In this document: positions 33,700 to 43,546 of the stretch, one piece after another
Layout of the letters: the number at the start of each line of letters is the position of its first letter
Position numbering within the stretch: the first letter of the stretch is position 1
Assembly: GCA_019637155.1 (NCBI GenBank)
Contig: JAHBWE010000033.1
Coordinates: forward strand, 1 to 64,000
DNA from: Labilithrix sp.
Lineage (GTDB): Bacteria > Myxococcota_A > Polyangia > Polyangiales > Polyangiaceae
Reading direction: 5' to 3'
DNA: 64,000 nt
Program-made: the position numbers and the translations under genes
Notes under the pieces: generated by a model
Database searches by the model: none
Seen by the model: only the letters and a program-made list of their open reading frames with translations
Told to the model about the DNA's origin: nothing

Positions 33700-35100
33700 T
33701 CATCGAACGGGACGACGAGGTGTGTTGCCGCGTTGCGACGGCGTGGTCGTTGGCATGACCGGAGCAATGGCTGGGCTCGTGCCACCGTCGAGCGCTGCGG
33801 GTTGCATCACCGCCGGTGGTCGCGCTTTGTCCCGCGCCATCGTCGACCACATCCACACGAGCGCGAGGAGCAGCAAGAGCAGCGCGCCGATCAGCGCGAG
33901 GTGCTCGCGGTTCGCTTCGCGCTCGGCCTGCTCGTTGCGTCGCGAGCGCGCGCGCGCCGTCGGCGGCGGTGCAGAACGCGACGGCTGCGGAGGGGGATGG
34001 GACGGAGGATGGGATGGATGAGGTGGCGGGCGCGACGTGCGCGAGGCCGGCGGATACGACGGCGGCGGCAGCGAGACCCGCCGCGCGGAGTGCACCTGGG
34101 TGGGGAGATCGCCGGACGGCTCCGGGTCCGGCACGTCCATCCCCGGCGGCAGCGGCAGCGCGCCGTGGTGCATCGTCGGCGCCTCCGCGCGCGCGAGCCG
34201 CCGGCGCTCGGAGATCTCCGGCTCCGCGACGCGCTCGACGAGGTCGGCGACCTCTTCGCGTGACGCGAGCAGATCGTAGCCGCGCCCGATGTGCTCGAGC
34301 TCGGCCGCCATCTCGGCGACGGAGAAGAAGCGATCCTCGGGCTGCTTCGCGAGGGCGCGCGTGAAGATCGGATCGAGCGCGCGGAGCTCGCGCCGCGCGG
34401 AGGAGAGCGGCAACGTGTTGGCGTCCGCGATGAGCGCGAGCGTCTCGATGTCGGAGTGGCCCTTGAAGAGGCGGCTCCCCGCGAGCGACTCCCACGCGAC
34501 GACGGCGTACGAGAAGAGGTCGCTCGCGGCGTCGACGCGCTGGTACATGATGTACTCCGGCGCCATGTACGCGAGCTTGCCCTTGAGGATGCCGGTCGCG
34601 GTGCGCTCGCCGTCGCTGCTCTCGAACTGAGCCTTCGCGAGCCCGAAGTCGGCGAGGCGCGCGATGCCGTCGCTGCCGACGAGCACGTTGCTCGGCGACA
34701 CGTCGCGATGGATGAGGCCGATGCGATGCGCGGCCTCGAGGCCGGCCGCGACGTCGAGCACGATGCGGAGCATCTCGCGCGGTCGCCACTCGCCGCTGCG
34801 CTCGAGGCGCGTGAACAGCGTGCGCAGCGTGCAGCCTTCGACGTAGTCGAGGACGATCACGAGATCGCCTTGGTCCTCGTCGACGTCGAGGACGTTCACG
34901 ACGTTGGGGTGGCGCACGCGCGCGGCGAGGTTCGCCTCGCGCAGCATGCTCTCCGCCGCCTTCGGGTCACGCTTGATGTGCGGGTGCGCTCGCTTCAGCG
35001 CGACGAGCTCGTCGCCGCCGCGCGCGCGACCGAGGAACACCGACGCCATGCCGCCGGTGCCGATCTCCGCGATCGTCTCGTAGCGGGAGGCGGAACCCAT
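33700..35100 (-). CDS. Transmembrane Ser/Thr protein kinase with HRDVSPSN catalytic loop
   Basis: A 466-aa kinase from ATG 35100. It shows GTGGMASVFLGRARG, VALKRAHPH, HRDVSPSNVL (Asp133), ADFGLAK and APEYIMYQRVD. The loop has Ser where most Ser/Thr kinases have Lys (HRDxKxxN), a variant common in myxobacterial kinases; activity is still likely. After a Pro/Ser/His-rich linker a membrane helix (LALIGALLLLLLALVWMW) sits near the C terminus. With the gene at 32361 and the hydrolase it forms a same-strand unit; the signals sensed are unknown. Confidence 0.95.
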   Translation of the reverse strand: MGSASRYETIAEIGTGGMASVFLGRARGGDELVALKRAHPHIKRDPKAAESMLREANLAARVRHPNVVNVLDVDEDQGDLVIVLDYVEGCTLRTLFTRLERSGEWRPREMLRIVLDVAAGLEAAHRIGLIHRDVSPSNVLVGSDGIARLADFGLAKAQFESSDGERTATGILKGKLAYMAPEYIMYQRVDAASDLFSYAVVAWESLAGSRLFKGHSDIETLALIADANTLPLSSARRELRALDPIFTRALAKQPEDRFFSVAEMAAELEHIGRGYDLLASREEVADLVERVAEPEISERRRLARAEAPTMHHGALPLPPGMDVPDPEPSGDLPTQVHSARRVSLPPPSYPPASRTSRPPPHPSHPPSHPPPQPSRSAPPPTARARSRRNEQAEREANREHLALIGALLLLLLALVWMWSTMARDKARPPAVMQPAALDGGTSPAIAPVMPTTTPSQRGNTPRRPVR

Positions 35101-35128
35101 CGATCCTCCACCATGCTACTAAGGAGGA

Positions 35129-35713
35129 ATGGGCGAGGGTGATGCCGAAAACCAGGCGAGGGCGAGAGACATCGCCGCGATGGTGATAGGCCTCGCCGTC
35201 GGCTCGAGCCTGACCCCTTTCGTCCCCGTTCCGTTCGTGGACGACTGGATCCTCGAGCGATTGCTGCGGCGAATTGCACGCAAGGTGATGGATAAGGGCG
35301 GCATGTCGTTCGACGCGAAGCCGATCGTCCGGTCGTACCTCGAGACCGGCGATCCGAGCTTCGGCGTGAAGGCCGCCACCACCGTGGCGCGCTTCGTCGT
35401 CCGCAAGGTCGCGGTCGTGCTCGACGTGATGAAGAGCCACGACGTCTTCGGCGAGGCGATCGCGTTCGCGCTCGCGCTCGACTCCGCGGTGAGGGCGAAG
35501 GCGCTCGACGCGACGAACGGGCCCGCCGTCGGCGCCGCGATCCATCGCTCGATCCAGGCCGTCGGCTCGGGCCTCGTCGACGCGATCACGCGCGCGGGGA
35601 AGGCCTCGTTCAAGAGCGGCAAGCCGCATCAGCGCATCGCGGAGGAGATCGGCGCGCAGATCGACGATGCGTGGCTCCACCTCGATCGCGCGATGCACAT
35701 GGAGCTGCGGTAA
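35129..35713 (+). CDS. Hypothetical helical protein upstream of cstA
   Basis: A 194-aa protein from ATG 35129 with SD AGGAGG. The N-terminal part has a weakly hydrophobic helix (MVIGLAVGSSLTPFVPVPFV); the rest is helical with RIARKVMDKGG and TTVARFVVRKVAVVLDVMKS. No catalytic motif is seen and I do not recognise the family. It lies six bases before cstA, so the two are almost certainly co-transcribed; a role linked to peptide uptake or starvation is only inference from this position. Confidence 0.75.
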   Translation: MGEGDAENQARARDIAAMVIGLAVGSSLTPFVPVPFVDDWILERLLRRIARKVMDKGGMSFDAKPIVRSYLETGDPSFGVKAATTVARFVVRKVAVVLDVMKSHDVFGEAIAFALALDSAVRAKALDATNGPAVGAAIHRSIQAVGSGLVDAITRAGKASFKSGKPHQRIAEEIGAQIDDAWLHLDRAMHMELR

Positions 35714-35719
35714 GGGCGT

Positions 35720-37768
<2,049 letters not shown>

Positions 37769-37777
<9 letters not shown>

Positions 37778-38326
37778 GAGGGCGTCGAGCCTGCGCCTCA
37801 CGTCCTCCCCGAGCGCATCCGCTTGCGCCCGCAGGTAAGCCATGTCGAGTCGTGCTCCGACCCCGTCTTTGATCGCGATGGCATCATCGAGGTCGACGGG
37901 GCGATTGGCTTCGAGCTTCATGAGGAGCAGATCTTCCGGCGTCGCGACCGGCACGTTCGATCCGAGCACCTCCACGAGCGTGGCTCGCCGCACGACGTCT
38001 TCGTTGAAAGGAGAGTCGGTGAGGAGGACGTCGAGCCCGAGGCCTTCCTGCCGGGAGGGCGGTCCCCACATGCGGAGCAGCCCCGCCGCGAGAAAGTCGT
38101 CCACGTCGGCTTCTTCCCAGTCATAGCCGTGGCGCCGGGCCACCTCGAGCAGCCGCCGAGCGCCTCCGATCGGGCACGACACGAGCAGGTCCACGTCCTT
38201 CGTCGCGCGCACGAAGACACGCGCGATGACCGCGACGCCGCCGATGAGCGCGCAGGGCAAGGCGAGCTCCTGCGTGAAGCGCAGCATGCGGGCAACCGCT
38301 TCGGGGAGTGAGTCGCGCGCGCTCAC
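37769..38326 (-). CDS. Nucleotidyltransferase-fold protein (AbiEii/MNT-like)
   Basis: A 185-aa protein; GTG 38326 overlaps the stop of the upstream 66-aa gene (GTGA), so I reject the longer open frame to 38398. Motifs CALIGGVAVIARVF and TKDVDLLVSC give the GG...DxD pattern of nucleotidyltransferases, LGLDVLLTD provides the third acidic strand and TPEDLLLMKLEANRPVDLDD the usual C-terminal segment. Similar proteins include AbiEii-type toxins and minimal nucleotidyltransferases. With the coupled small gene it may be a toxin-antitoxin-like pair; that is inference. Confidence 0.8.
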
Positions 38327-38523
38327 CGGTTCCGTTTCGCGCGCCGTGCCGCGAGCAGCGACCAGGGTTCCTCCGGCGGCGGTCCATGAAGGGACCACGC
38401 GAGCGCGAGCAGCTCTTCGGCGCGCTGGAGGCGTTCGGTGGGCGACAGCGCGGCTTCGTCCAAGATCTGGCGCTGCCGAAGACGAGCGAAGACCTGTGCG
38501 CGCCGTTCGTGATCGAACGTCAT
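38323..38523 (-). CDS. Small helical partner of the nucleotidyltransferase
   Basis: A 66-aa protein from ATG 38523 (MTFDHERRAQVFARLRQRQI...), highly charged and predicted helical, ending in an Arg/Lys cluster (LLAARRAKRNR). Its stop codon overlaps the start of the nucleotidyltransferase gene by four bases (GTGA). Small basic or helical partners encoded just upstream of such enzymes are often antitoxins or stabilising subunits. No recognised domain is visible. Confidence 0.7.
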   Translation of the reverse strand: MTFDHERRAQVFARLRQRQILDEAALSPTERLQRAEELLALAWSLHGPPPEEPWSLLAARRAKRNR

Positions 38524-38565
38524 CGCAGCGATCTTAGCGCGCGAGGCCGCAGCGTCGAGGTTACT

Positions 38566-39007
38566 TCAATCGCGCGTCGGGTCGTCCTCGTCGAGCGCGG
38601 CGAGGTCGCGCGGCGCGAGCGTCAGGCTGCACGAGTCGCTCCGGAGGACGATCGCCTCGAGCGCGGGCATTCGCGCACGGACCCACGCGAGATCGCCAAG
38701 CGTCGGGCGCGCGCGCGGCTGCCCCTCGCGCGCGTGGAGCGCGACGCACGCGAACGGCAGCGGCGCTACACGCCACGTCGCGGCCGCCGGCGCGGAGCTC
38801 CTCCTCGCGTGTCTTCGCGCGCCGCCACGCCACGCTCCGTCGCGGCAAGCGCGCGACGGCGCACTGCGCGATGATGAGCTCGCCGCGACGATGCTCACCG
38901 CGTTCGAGCAGGTGGTCGGCGTAGACGAGCCGAGGCGCGTCGTCGTCCGGCGACGCGCAGATCGCGGCGAGGAACGCCGCGTCACGCTCGGTTGCCCGCC
39001 ACTTCAT
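38566..39007 (-). pseudogene. TIGR02996-type repeat-companion domain gene with an apparent frameshift
   Basis: The N terminus in one frame (from ATG 39007 or 39016) is a clear TIGR02996 domain: DAAFLAAICASPDDDAPRLV, YADHLLERGEHRRGELIIAQ. After roughly 38780-38830 sensible sequence continues in the neighbouring frame (LGDLAWVRARMPALEAIVLR, then SDSCSLTLAPRDLAALDEDD, stop at 38566), while the first frame degrades into Arg/Ala-rich sequence. This indicates a one-base frameshift, real or a sequencing error. Such proteins in planctomycetes and myxobacteria carry leucine-rich-like repeats after this domain. Confidence 0.6.
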
Positions 39008-39080
39008 TGCCGACAAAAAGCAAAGCCCGACGACCGCGCGCGAGGCACGGCGTCGAGCTCACGTGGCAGAGAGACCGCGA

Positions 39081-39242
39081 CTACTTCGCGGGCTTCGCGT
39101 CCGCCGCCGTCGCCGAGTACCCCTCGGGGTGAATCGGGAAGGCGGGCGTACCGAGCGCGCGGCGCTCGCGCTTGTTGCGCTTGCCGGAGGTCGTCTTCTT
39201 GCGCTTGCGAATGCGCTCGAACTGCTGCGTCGAGGAAACCAT
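39081..39242 (-). CDS. Small basic protein
   Basis: A 53-aa protein from ATG 39242 (MVSSTQQFERIRKRKKTTSG...). It is rich in Lys and Arg in its first half (RIRKRKKTTSGKRNKRERR) and then has a distinctive TPAFPIHPEGYSAT segment. Size and charge fit a nucleic-acid or ribosome-associated small protein, but there is no recognised domain. It is flanked by short gaps and is likely monocistronic. Confidence 0.65.
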   Translation of the reverse strand: MVSSTQQFERIRKRKKTTSGKRNKRERRALGTPAFPIHPEGYSATAADAKPAK

Positions 39243-39305
39243 CGGGCCGCGCAAAATGGCGAAAGACCGCCCTCGTGTCAAGCCCACGCGCGGACCAGCG
39301 GAGGA

Positions 39306-39866
39306 TTAGGCGTAGCTCGCGTCGACCGAGATCGCGGCGCCGTGAATGCGCGCGCTCTCGCCGGGGCCCGCCACTTCGGTGCTCCACCCGCGCGGCCCGC
39401 GCCGGCGCACCTCGATCCGGCGCTCGTTCTGAGAGACCAGCACGTACTCTTCGAGCGATTCGACCTGCTGAAAGAGCGCGAAACGATCGCTCCGGTCACG
39501 TTGCTCCGTCGACTTCGAGAGCACCTCGACCACGACGGCGGGGTTCGTGATCGCCTCGCCGAGGCTCTTGCCGTTCTTGTCCTTTGCGCCGCGCGTGAGG
39601 ATGGCCCCGCAGACGATGCTGGCGTCTGCATACGTCGAGTGGTGCGCCTGCTCGATGTAGAGGGGCGTGTCGGACGAGTACACGCGGCACTGCTCCGACT
39701 GCGGCAGCGCGCGGAGCATGGCGGCCGAGAGCCGACCGTGCTCCGGCGTCCCGCGCGACATCGCGTAGACGAGCCCGTTGATCCACTCGTGCTTCTGGTC
39801 GCTCGTCGACTCGAGCGCCAGGTACGCGTCGTATGGCGTGAAGAGCAGCTCCGCGGCGGTCGTCAC
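39306..39866 (-). CDS. Uma2-family PD-(D/E)XK nuclease-like protein
   Basis: A 186-aa protein; GTG 39866 gives a natural start (TTAAELLFTPYDAYLALEST). Uma2 features are DQKHEWINGLVYAMSRGTPE, the strand with Asp in YADASIVCG, NPAVVVEVLSKSTEQRDRSD and YVLVSQNERRIEVRRRG. The Asp and the Glu of VEVLS fit the PD-(D/E)XK active site. Uma2 proteins are widespread, often in multiple copies, and biologically uncharacterised. It lies 14 bp downstream of the ECF partner gene on the same strand, possibly by chance. Confidence 0.85.
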   Translation of the reverse strand: MTTAAELLFTPYDAYLALESTSDQKHEWINGLVYAMSRGTPEHGRLSAAMLRALPQSEQCRVYSSDTPLYIEQAHHSTYADASIVCGAILTRGAKDKNGKSLGEAITNPAVVVEVLSKSTEQRDRSDRFALFQQVESLEEYVLVSQNERRIEVRRRGPRGWSTEVAGPGESARIHGAAISVDASYA

Positions 39867-39880
39867 GCCTCGAGCGTAGC

Positions 39881-41383
39881 TTACTGGTGCCGGATCGTGA
39901 TGTTCGCGGTGTAGCTCGTCTCCGCGAACGGCGTCAGCTTCGCCTTCTTCAGCGAGTCCTTGATGCAGGGCTCCGCCGGCTTGCCCGCCGCGCCGCCGCT
40001 GACGGTGACGCTGTAGACCGAGCCGTCCGAGTTGAAGACGACGGACGCGCGCGAGATCGGATCGTCGGGACCGAGGCACGCACGCGCGGCGGGGAGCACC
40101 GCGCCGATCGCGCCCGTGACCGCGCCCTGCGAGGGCTTCTGCGGGACGTTGCCCATCGACGCGCTGCCGCCGGCCGCGGCCGCGGGCTTCACTTCTTCCT
40201 TCGCCGGGACCGCCGCCGCCATCGCGGCGCCGAGATCGCCCGGCGGACCCGACGGCGCGGGGGGCTCCGCCTTCGCCTCGGCCTTCTCCGCCGCCGCCTT
40301 CACGGCCGGCTTCTCCGCCTTCGCGACCGGCTCGTCCGCCTCGGCCTTCGGCGCCTTCGCGTGCGTGCTCTTCGACGCGACCACGTGCGAGCCGCCGCTG
40401 CTCTTCGCCGGCGACGACACCGACGGGAGCGCGTTCGGATCCATCGTGTTCTCGGAGGGCTTCGCCTCCTCGCCCGGCGCGGCGGGCTCCGCCGGCTGCG
40501 CGTTGTCCGCGACGACGGCGGGCTGCGTGACCGGCGTCGACGCCGCGGGCGCCGGCTTGTGCGAGTTGATGTAGAGGAAGCCACCCGCGGCCGCCGCGCT
40601 GATCGCGAGGAGGCTGCCGATCGCGAACACGACGCCGCCGCCGCTCTTCTTCTTCTGAGGAGAGAGCTGCGGGCCGATCGGGTGCACGCTCGCGTACGCG
40701 GGCGGCGGAGCCGACGGCGTGTAGACGGGCGGCGGCGGAACCGACGGCGCCGGCTGCTGGTACGCGTACGCCGCGGGGATGTGCGGGCCGCTGACGGGCG
40801 GGACGCTCGCGGGAGGCGCGTTGACCGGAGGAGGCGGCGGGACGTGATCGTCGAAGAGGCTCTGGCTCGCGAGCGGCGTCTGCTGCGCGCGCGCGGCCGC
40901 GTGCGGATCGGCGGCCGAGGCGGCGGCGAGATCGACGATGCCGGAGTCGTCCTTCTTCGAATCGCTCGGAAGCGAGGTCACGGAGCGTGAGCTCGGGACC
41001 GGCCCGAACGAGGCGGCGGACGGCGGCGGCGTCATGCCTTGCGCCATCTTCGCCAGATCCTGGAGGCTCTTCCTGTCCCGCTCTCGGTCGATCGTCTGCA
41101 TCTTTCCCTCACGAGTCCTGGGAGTTGCAGCGGGGTGGGTAACCGCCGCACCAGGCAACGACCCGTTATGACCGTCCTCGGGGCTTTGTCCAAGGGGATC
41201 CGCAAAAAGATCGTCGTTAGAGACGTACGCCGCGGACGCGCCGCGCTCGCCGCGCCGCAGCCGGCCCATCACCGACTCGGCCCGCTCATCCCAGTCCGCC
41301 GCGGATTTCTCCGCGTCAGGCCAGTCGCGGAGCACTGCGTCAATGCTCGGCATGGCGGTCCCTTTGTTTCGCGTCTCACTCAC
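39881..41383 (-). CDS. Single-span membrane protein with TonB/AgmX-like C terminus, partner of the ECF sigma factor
   Basis: A 500-aa protein; GTG 41383 overlaps the sigma-factor stop (GTGA), so translation is coupled. The cytosolic N-terminal half opens MPSIDAVLRDWPDAEKSAAD and becomes a Pro/Ala-rich linker. One membrane helix (GGVVFAIGSLLAISAAAAGG) is followed by an Ala/Lys/Pro periplasmic linker. The C-terminal ~85 residues (AIGAVLPAARACLGPDDPIS, then SVYSVTVSGGAAGKPAEPCI) have a TonB/AgmX-type fold with two cysteines. By position it should be the anti-sigma or signalling partner. Confidence 0.8.
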   Translation of the reverse strand: MSETRNKGTAMPSIDAVLRDWPDAEKSAADWDERAESVMGRLRRGERGASAAYVSNDDLFADPLGQSPEDGHNGSLPGAAVTHPAATPRTREGKMQTIDRERDRKSLQDLAKMAQGMTPPPSAASFGPVPSSRSVTSLPSDSKKDDSGIVDLAAASAADPHAAARAQQTPLASQSLFDDHVPPPPPVNAPPASVPPVSGPHIPAAYAYQQPAPSVPPPPVYTPSAPPPAYASVHPIGPQLSPQKKKSGGGVVFAIGSLLAISAAAAGGFLYINSHKPAPAASTPVTQPAVVADNAQPAEPAAPGEEAKPSENTMDPNALPSVSSPAKSSGGSHVVASKSTHAKAPKAEADEPVAKAEKPAVKAAAEKAEAKAEPPAPSGPPGDLGAAMAAAVPAKEEVKPAAAAGGSASMGNVPQKPSQGAVTGAIGAVLPAARACLGPDDPISRASVVFNSDGSVYSVTVSGGAAGKPAEPCIKDSLKKAKLTPFAETSYTANITIRHQ

Positions 41384-41967
41384 GTCCCATCTCCCTCGGG
41401 GTCGAAGCCCCGGGTCTGCATGTACTCCCTTAGCTTGCGCCGAGCTTCGTGAACGCGCCAGGCGATGGTGCCTTCGGGCGCGCCGAGGATCGCGGCGACC
41501 TCCTCGTGCGAGCGCCCGTCGACGCACACGAGGATCAGCGTGGTCCGCAGCGTGTCGGACAGCCCGTCGATGCCGGTCGTCAGCGCGCGGTACATCTCCT
41601 GCCGCTGCGCGGTCGCGCCGGGATCGCTCGTCTCGGGCTTGCGATCGACGAGCACCGCGTCGAGCCGCGGATCGTCCGTGTCGTGCGACGTCTTCCGCGC
41701 CTTCCGCGAGCGGATGCGGTTCAAGGAGAGGTTGATCGTGATGCGGTAAAACCAGGTGTACGGCTCGCTCCGGCCGTCGAAGCGCGCGAGCGCCTGGTAG
41801 GCGCGGATGAACGTCTCTTGCGTGACGTCCTCGGCCTCCGCGCGATCGCGCAGCATGTGGATCGCGAGCCGATGGATGCGCTGCTGGTGCTTCTTCACCA
41901 GCTCGCCGAACGCGGAGGCGTCACCGTCCCGGGCGCGGTCGACGAGCTCGCGGTCGGTCGGCTTCAT
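41380..41967 (-). CDS. ECF (RpoE-type) sigma factor
   Basis: A 195-aa form from ATG 41967; the frame is open to a TTG at 42126, but the extra 53 residues are Ser/Pro-rich and no SD favours them. Region 2 is LVDRARDGDASAFGELVKKH ... RAEAEDVTQETFIRAYQALA and FYRITINLSLNRIRSRK; region 4 is LSDTLRTTLILVCVDGRSHE and EVAAILGAPEGTIAWRVHEA. It would direct transcription in response to an envelope signal. It is translationally coupled to the membrane partner downstream and divergent from the export operon at 42278. Confidence 0.9.
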   Translation of the reverse strand: MKPTDRELVDRARDGDASAFGELVKKHQQRIHRLAIHMLRDRAEAEDVTQETFIRAYQALARFDGRSEPYTWFYRITINLSLNRIRSRKARKTSHDTDDPRLDAVLVDRKPETSDPGATAQRQEMYRALTTGIDGLSDTLRTTLILVCVDGRSHEEVAAILGAPEGTIAWRVHEARRKLREYMQTRGFDPEGDGT

Positions 41968-42277
41968 GCGTGGCGGGCTCTTCGTTTGCCGCCTCGGCAG
42001 CGGCTTGGGCCGAGCTTCCGACGAGGAGGAGAAGAGCCCGAAGAACCCTTCGGGCTCCCCATTCGCAGCAACGCCGAGAAGAGGCAGCGACGATACCGTG
42101 TCCACGAGCCGTGTGACAAAAGACAAAGCCTTTTGCTTGGGTGGAAGATCGCCACCGGCCGCATCCGAGCGTCATCGGTGGGGATAGGGAGCCTTTCCTC
42201 CGCAGAGCTTGGTTCCCCGGCGGGGAATAACTATGGTCCCGGCGACCTTTTAGCCCGCCCGGAAGGCCTCCTTATCA
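41968..42277. other. Divergent intergenic region between the ECF sigma gene and the export operon
   Basis: About 310 bp without an assigned gene. Its left half (to 42126) could encode an N-terminal extension of the sigma factor from a TTG start. The right half is AT-rich in places (ATAACTATGG, CTTTTAGC, CTTATCA) and must hold the promoter of the operon starting at 42278. The dyad at 42214-42228 is the only clear structure. I see no RNA gene. Confidence 0.5.
42214..42228. promoter_or_regulatory. TTCCCC-GGC-GGGGAA dyad upstream of the MacAB-like operon
   Basis: A perfect 6-bp inverted repeat around a 3-bp centre lies ~50 bp before the first gene of the export operon. It is followed by the AT-rich GGAATAACTATGG. 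It could be an operator, or GGAATAAC could act as an ECF-type -35 element; neither is proven. Confidence 0.4.
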
Positions 42278-43546
42278 ATGACGGAACGCGCTGCAATTAC
42301 TCAGGATGTTCGCCGCGCCCTCGCGGCGGAGGAGGGGGGCCGCCGCTGGCTTCGTCGTCTGGCCGCGCTCGGCGTGGTCGCGGTGCTGGTGGGAGGCGGG
42401 CTCGCCTACCGTGCCAAGAACCGGCCGCTGCCGCCCGCGCGGTACGTGACCGCGGCACCCACCACCGGCGACGTCTCGGAGAAGGTGCAGGCCACGGGCG
42501 CGGTCCAGCCGGTGCTCCAGGTCAACGTCGGCTCGCAGGTCAACGGCCGCATCGCGAAGGTCTACGTCGACTTCAACTCCGTCGTGAAGAAGGGCGATCT
42601 CCTCGCGGAGATCGATCCGGTGCAATACGGCGCCGCCGCGAGCCAGGTGTCGGCGCAGGTCACCGCGCAGCGAGCGTCGGTCGAGAGCTCGAAGGCGAAC
42701 GCCGAGGCCGCGCGCATCACGTACGAGCGCACGAAGCGCCTCTACGAGCAGGGCCTCGCCTCGAAGGGCGAGCTCGACACGGCGTACGGTCAGTCCGAGG
42801 TGTCGAAGGCGCAAGCGCTCGCGGCGGAGGCGCAGGTCGGCGCGATCCAGGCGCAGCTCCAGCAGTCGCAGACCAACGTCGGCTGGACGAAGATCTACTC
42901 GCCGGTCGATGGCGTCGTCGTGAACCGCTCGATCGATCCCGGCGCGACCGTGGTCGCGAGCTTCCAGGCGCCGGTCCTCTTCGTCATCGCGCAGGACCTC
43001 CGGAAGATGCGCGTGATGGCCGACGTCGACGAGGCGGACGTCGGCAAGCTGAAGGAGGGGATGGAGGCCGAGGCCGTCGTCGACGCGTTCCCCGGCGAGA
43101 CGTTCAAGGGCTCGGTCGAGCAGGTCCGCTACTCGCCGACCACGACCGCGGGCGTCGTCACGTACTCCGCCGTCGTCGAGGTCGAGAACCCGGAGGAGAA
43201 GCTCCGCCCCGGCATGACGGCGACGGTGACGATCAAGACGAAGGAGGCGAAGGCCGCGCTCCGCGTCCCGAACGCCGCCCTCCGCTACAAGCCGACGCCG
43301 CCGATGGGCCCGAACGGCAAGCCGATCCCGCAGCCGCCGGAGCCGCCGCTCACGAAGGGCAACGGCCGCGTGTGGCTCCTCGTGAACGACAAGCCGGGCG
43401 ACGAGAAGACGGAGCAGAAGCTCATCTCCATCGGCATCACCGACGGCATCAACACCGAGGTGACGGGCGGCCTCCCGCCGGACGCGAAGCTCGTCACCGA
43501 CGAGACCGACGATCCGAACCAGAAGAAGACCAAGAAGCCCTTCTGA
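42278..43546 (+). CDS. MacA/HlyD-type periplasmic adaptor protein
   Basis: A 422-aa membrane-fusion protein from ATG 42278. A basic N terminus leads into one membrane helix (LAALGVVAVLVGGGLAYRAK). Then come the first biotinyl-lipoyl half (GDVSEKVQATGAVQPVLQVN), a coiled-coil hairpin (VTAQRASVESSKANAEAARI ... AEAQVGAIQAQLQQSQTNVG) and the second half (IYSPVDGVVVNRSIDPGATV). Beta-barrel and membrane-proximal regions follow. It should bridge the inner-membrane transporter encoded next to an outer-membrane channel of TolC type, which is absent here. It overlaps the ATPase gene by one base (TGATG). Confidence 0.95.
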   Translation: MTERAAITQDVRRALAAEEGGRRWLRRLAALGVVAVLVGGGLAYRAKNRPLPPARYVTAAPTTGDVSEKVQATGAVQPVLQVNVGSQVNGRIAKVYVDFNSVVKKGDLLAEIDPVQYGAAASQVSAQVTAQRASVESSKANAEAARITYERTKRLYEQGLASKGELDTAYGQSEVSKAQALAAEAQVGAIQAQLQQSQTNVGWTKIYSPVDGVVVNRSIDPGATVVASFQAPVLFVIAQDLRKMRVMADVDEADVGKLKEGMEAEAVVDAFPGETFKGSVEQVRYSPTTTAGVVTYSAVVEVENPEEKLRPGMTATVTIKTKEAKAALRVPNAALRYKPTPPMGPNGKPIPQPPEPPLTKGNGRVWLLVNDKPGDEKTEQKLISIGITDGINTEVTGGLPPDAKLVTDETDDPNQKKTKKPF

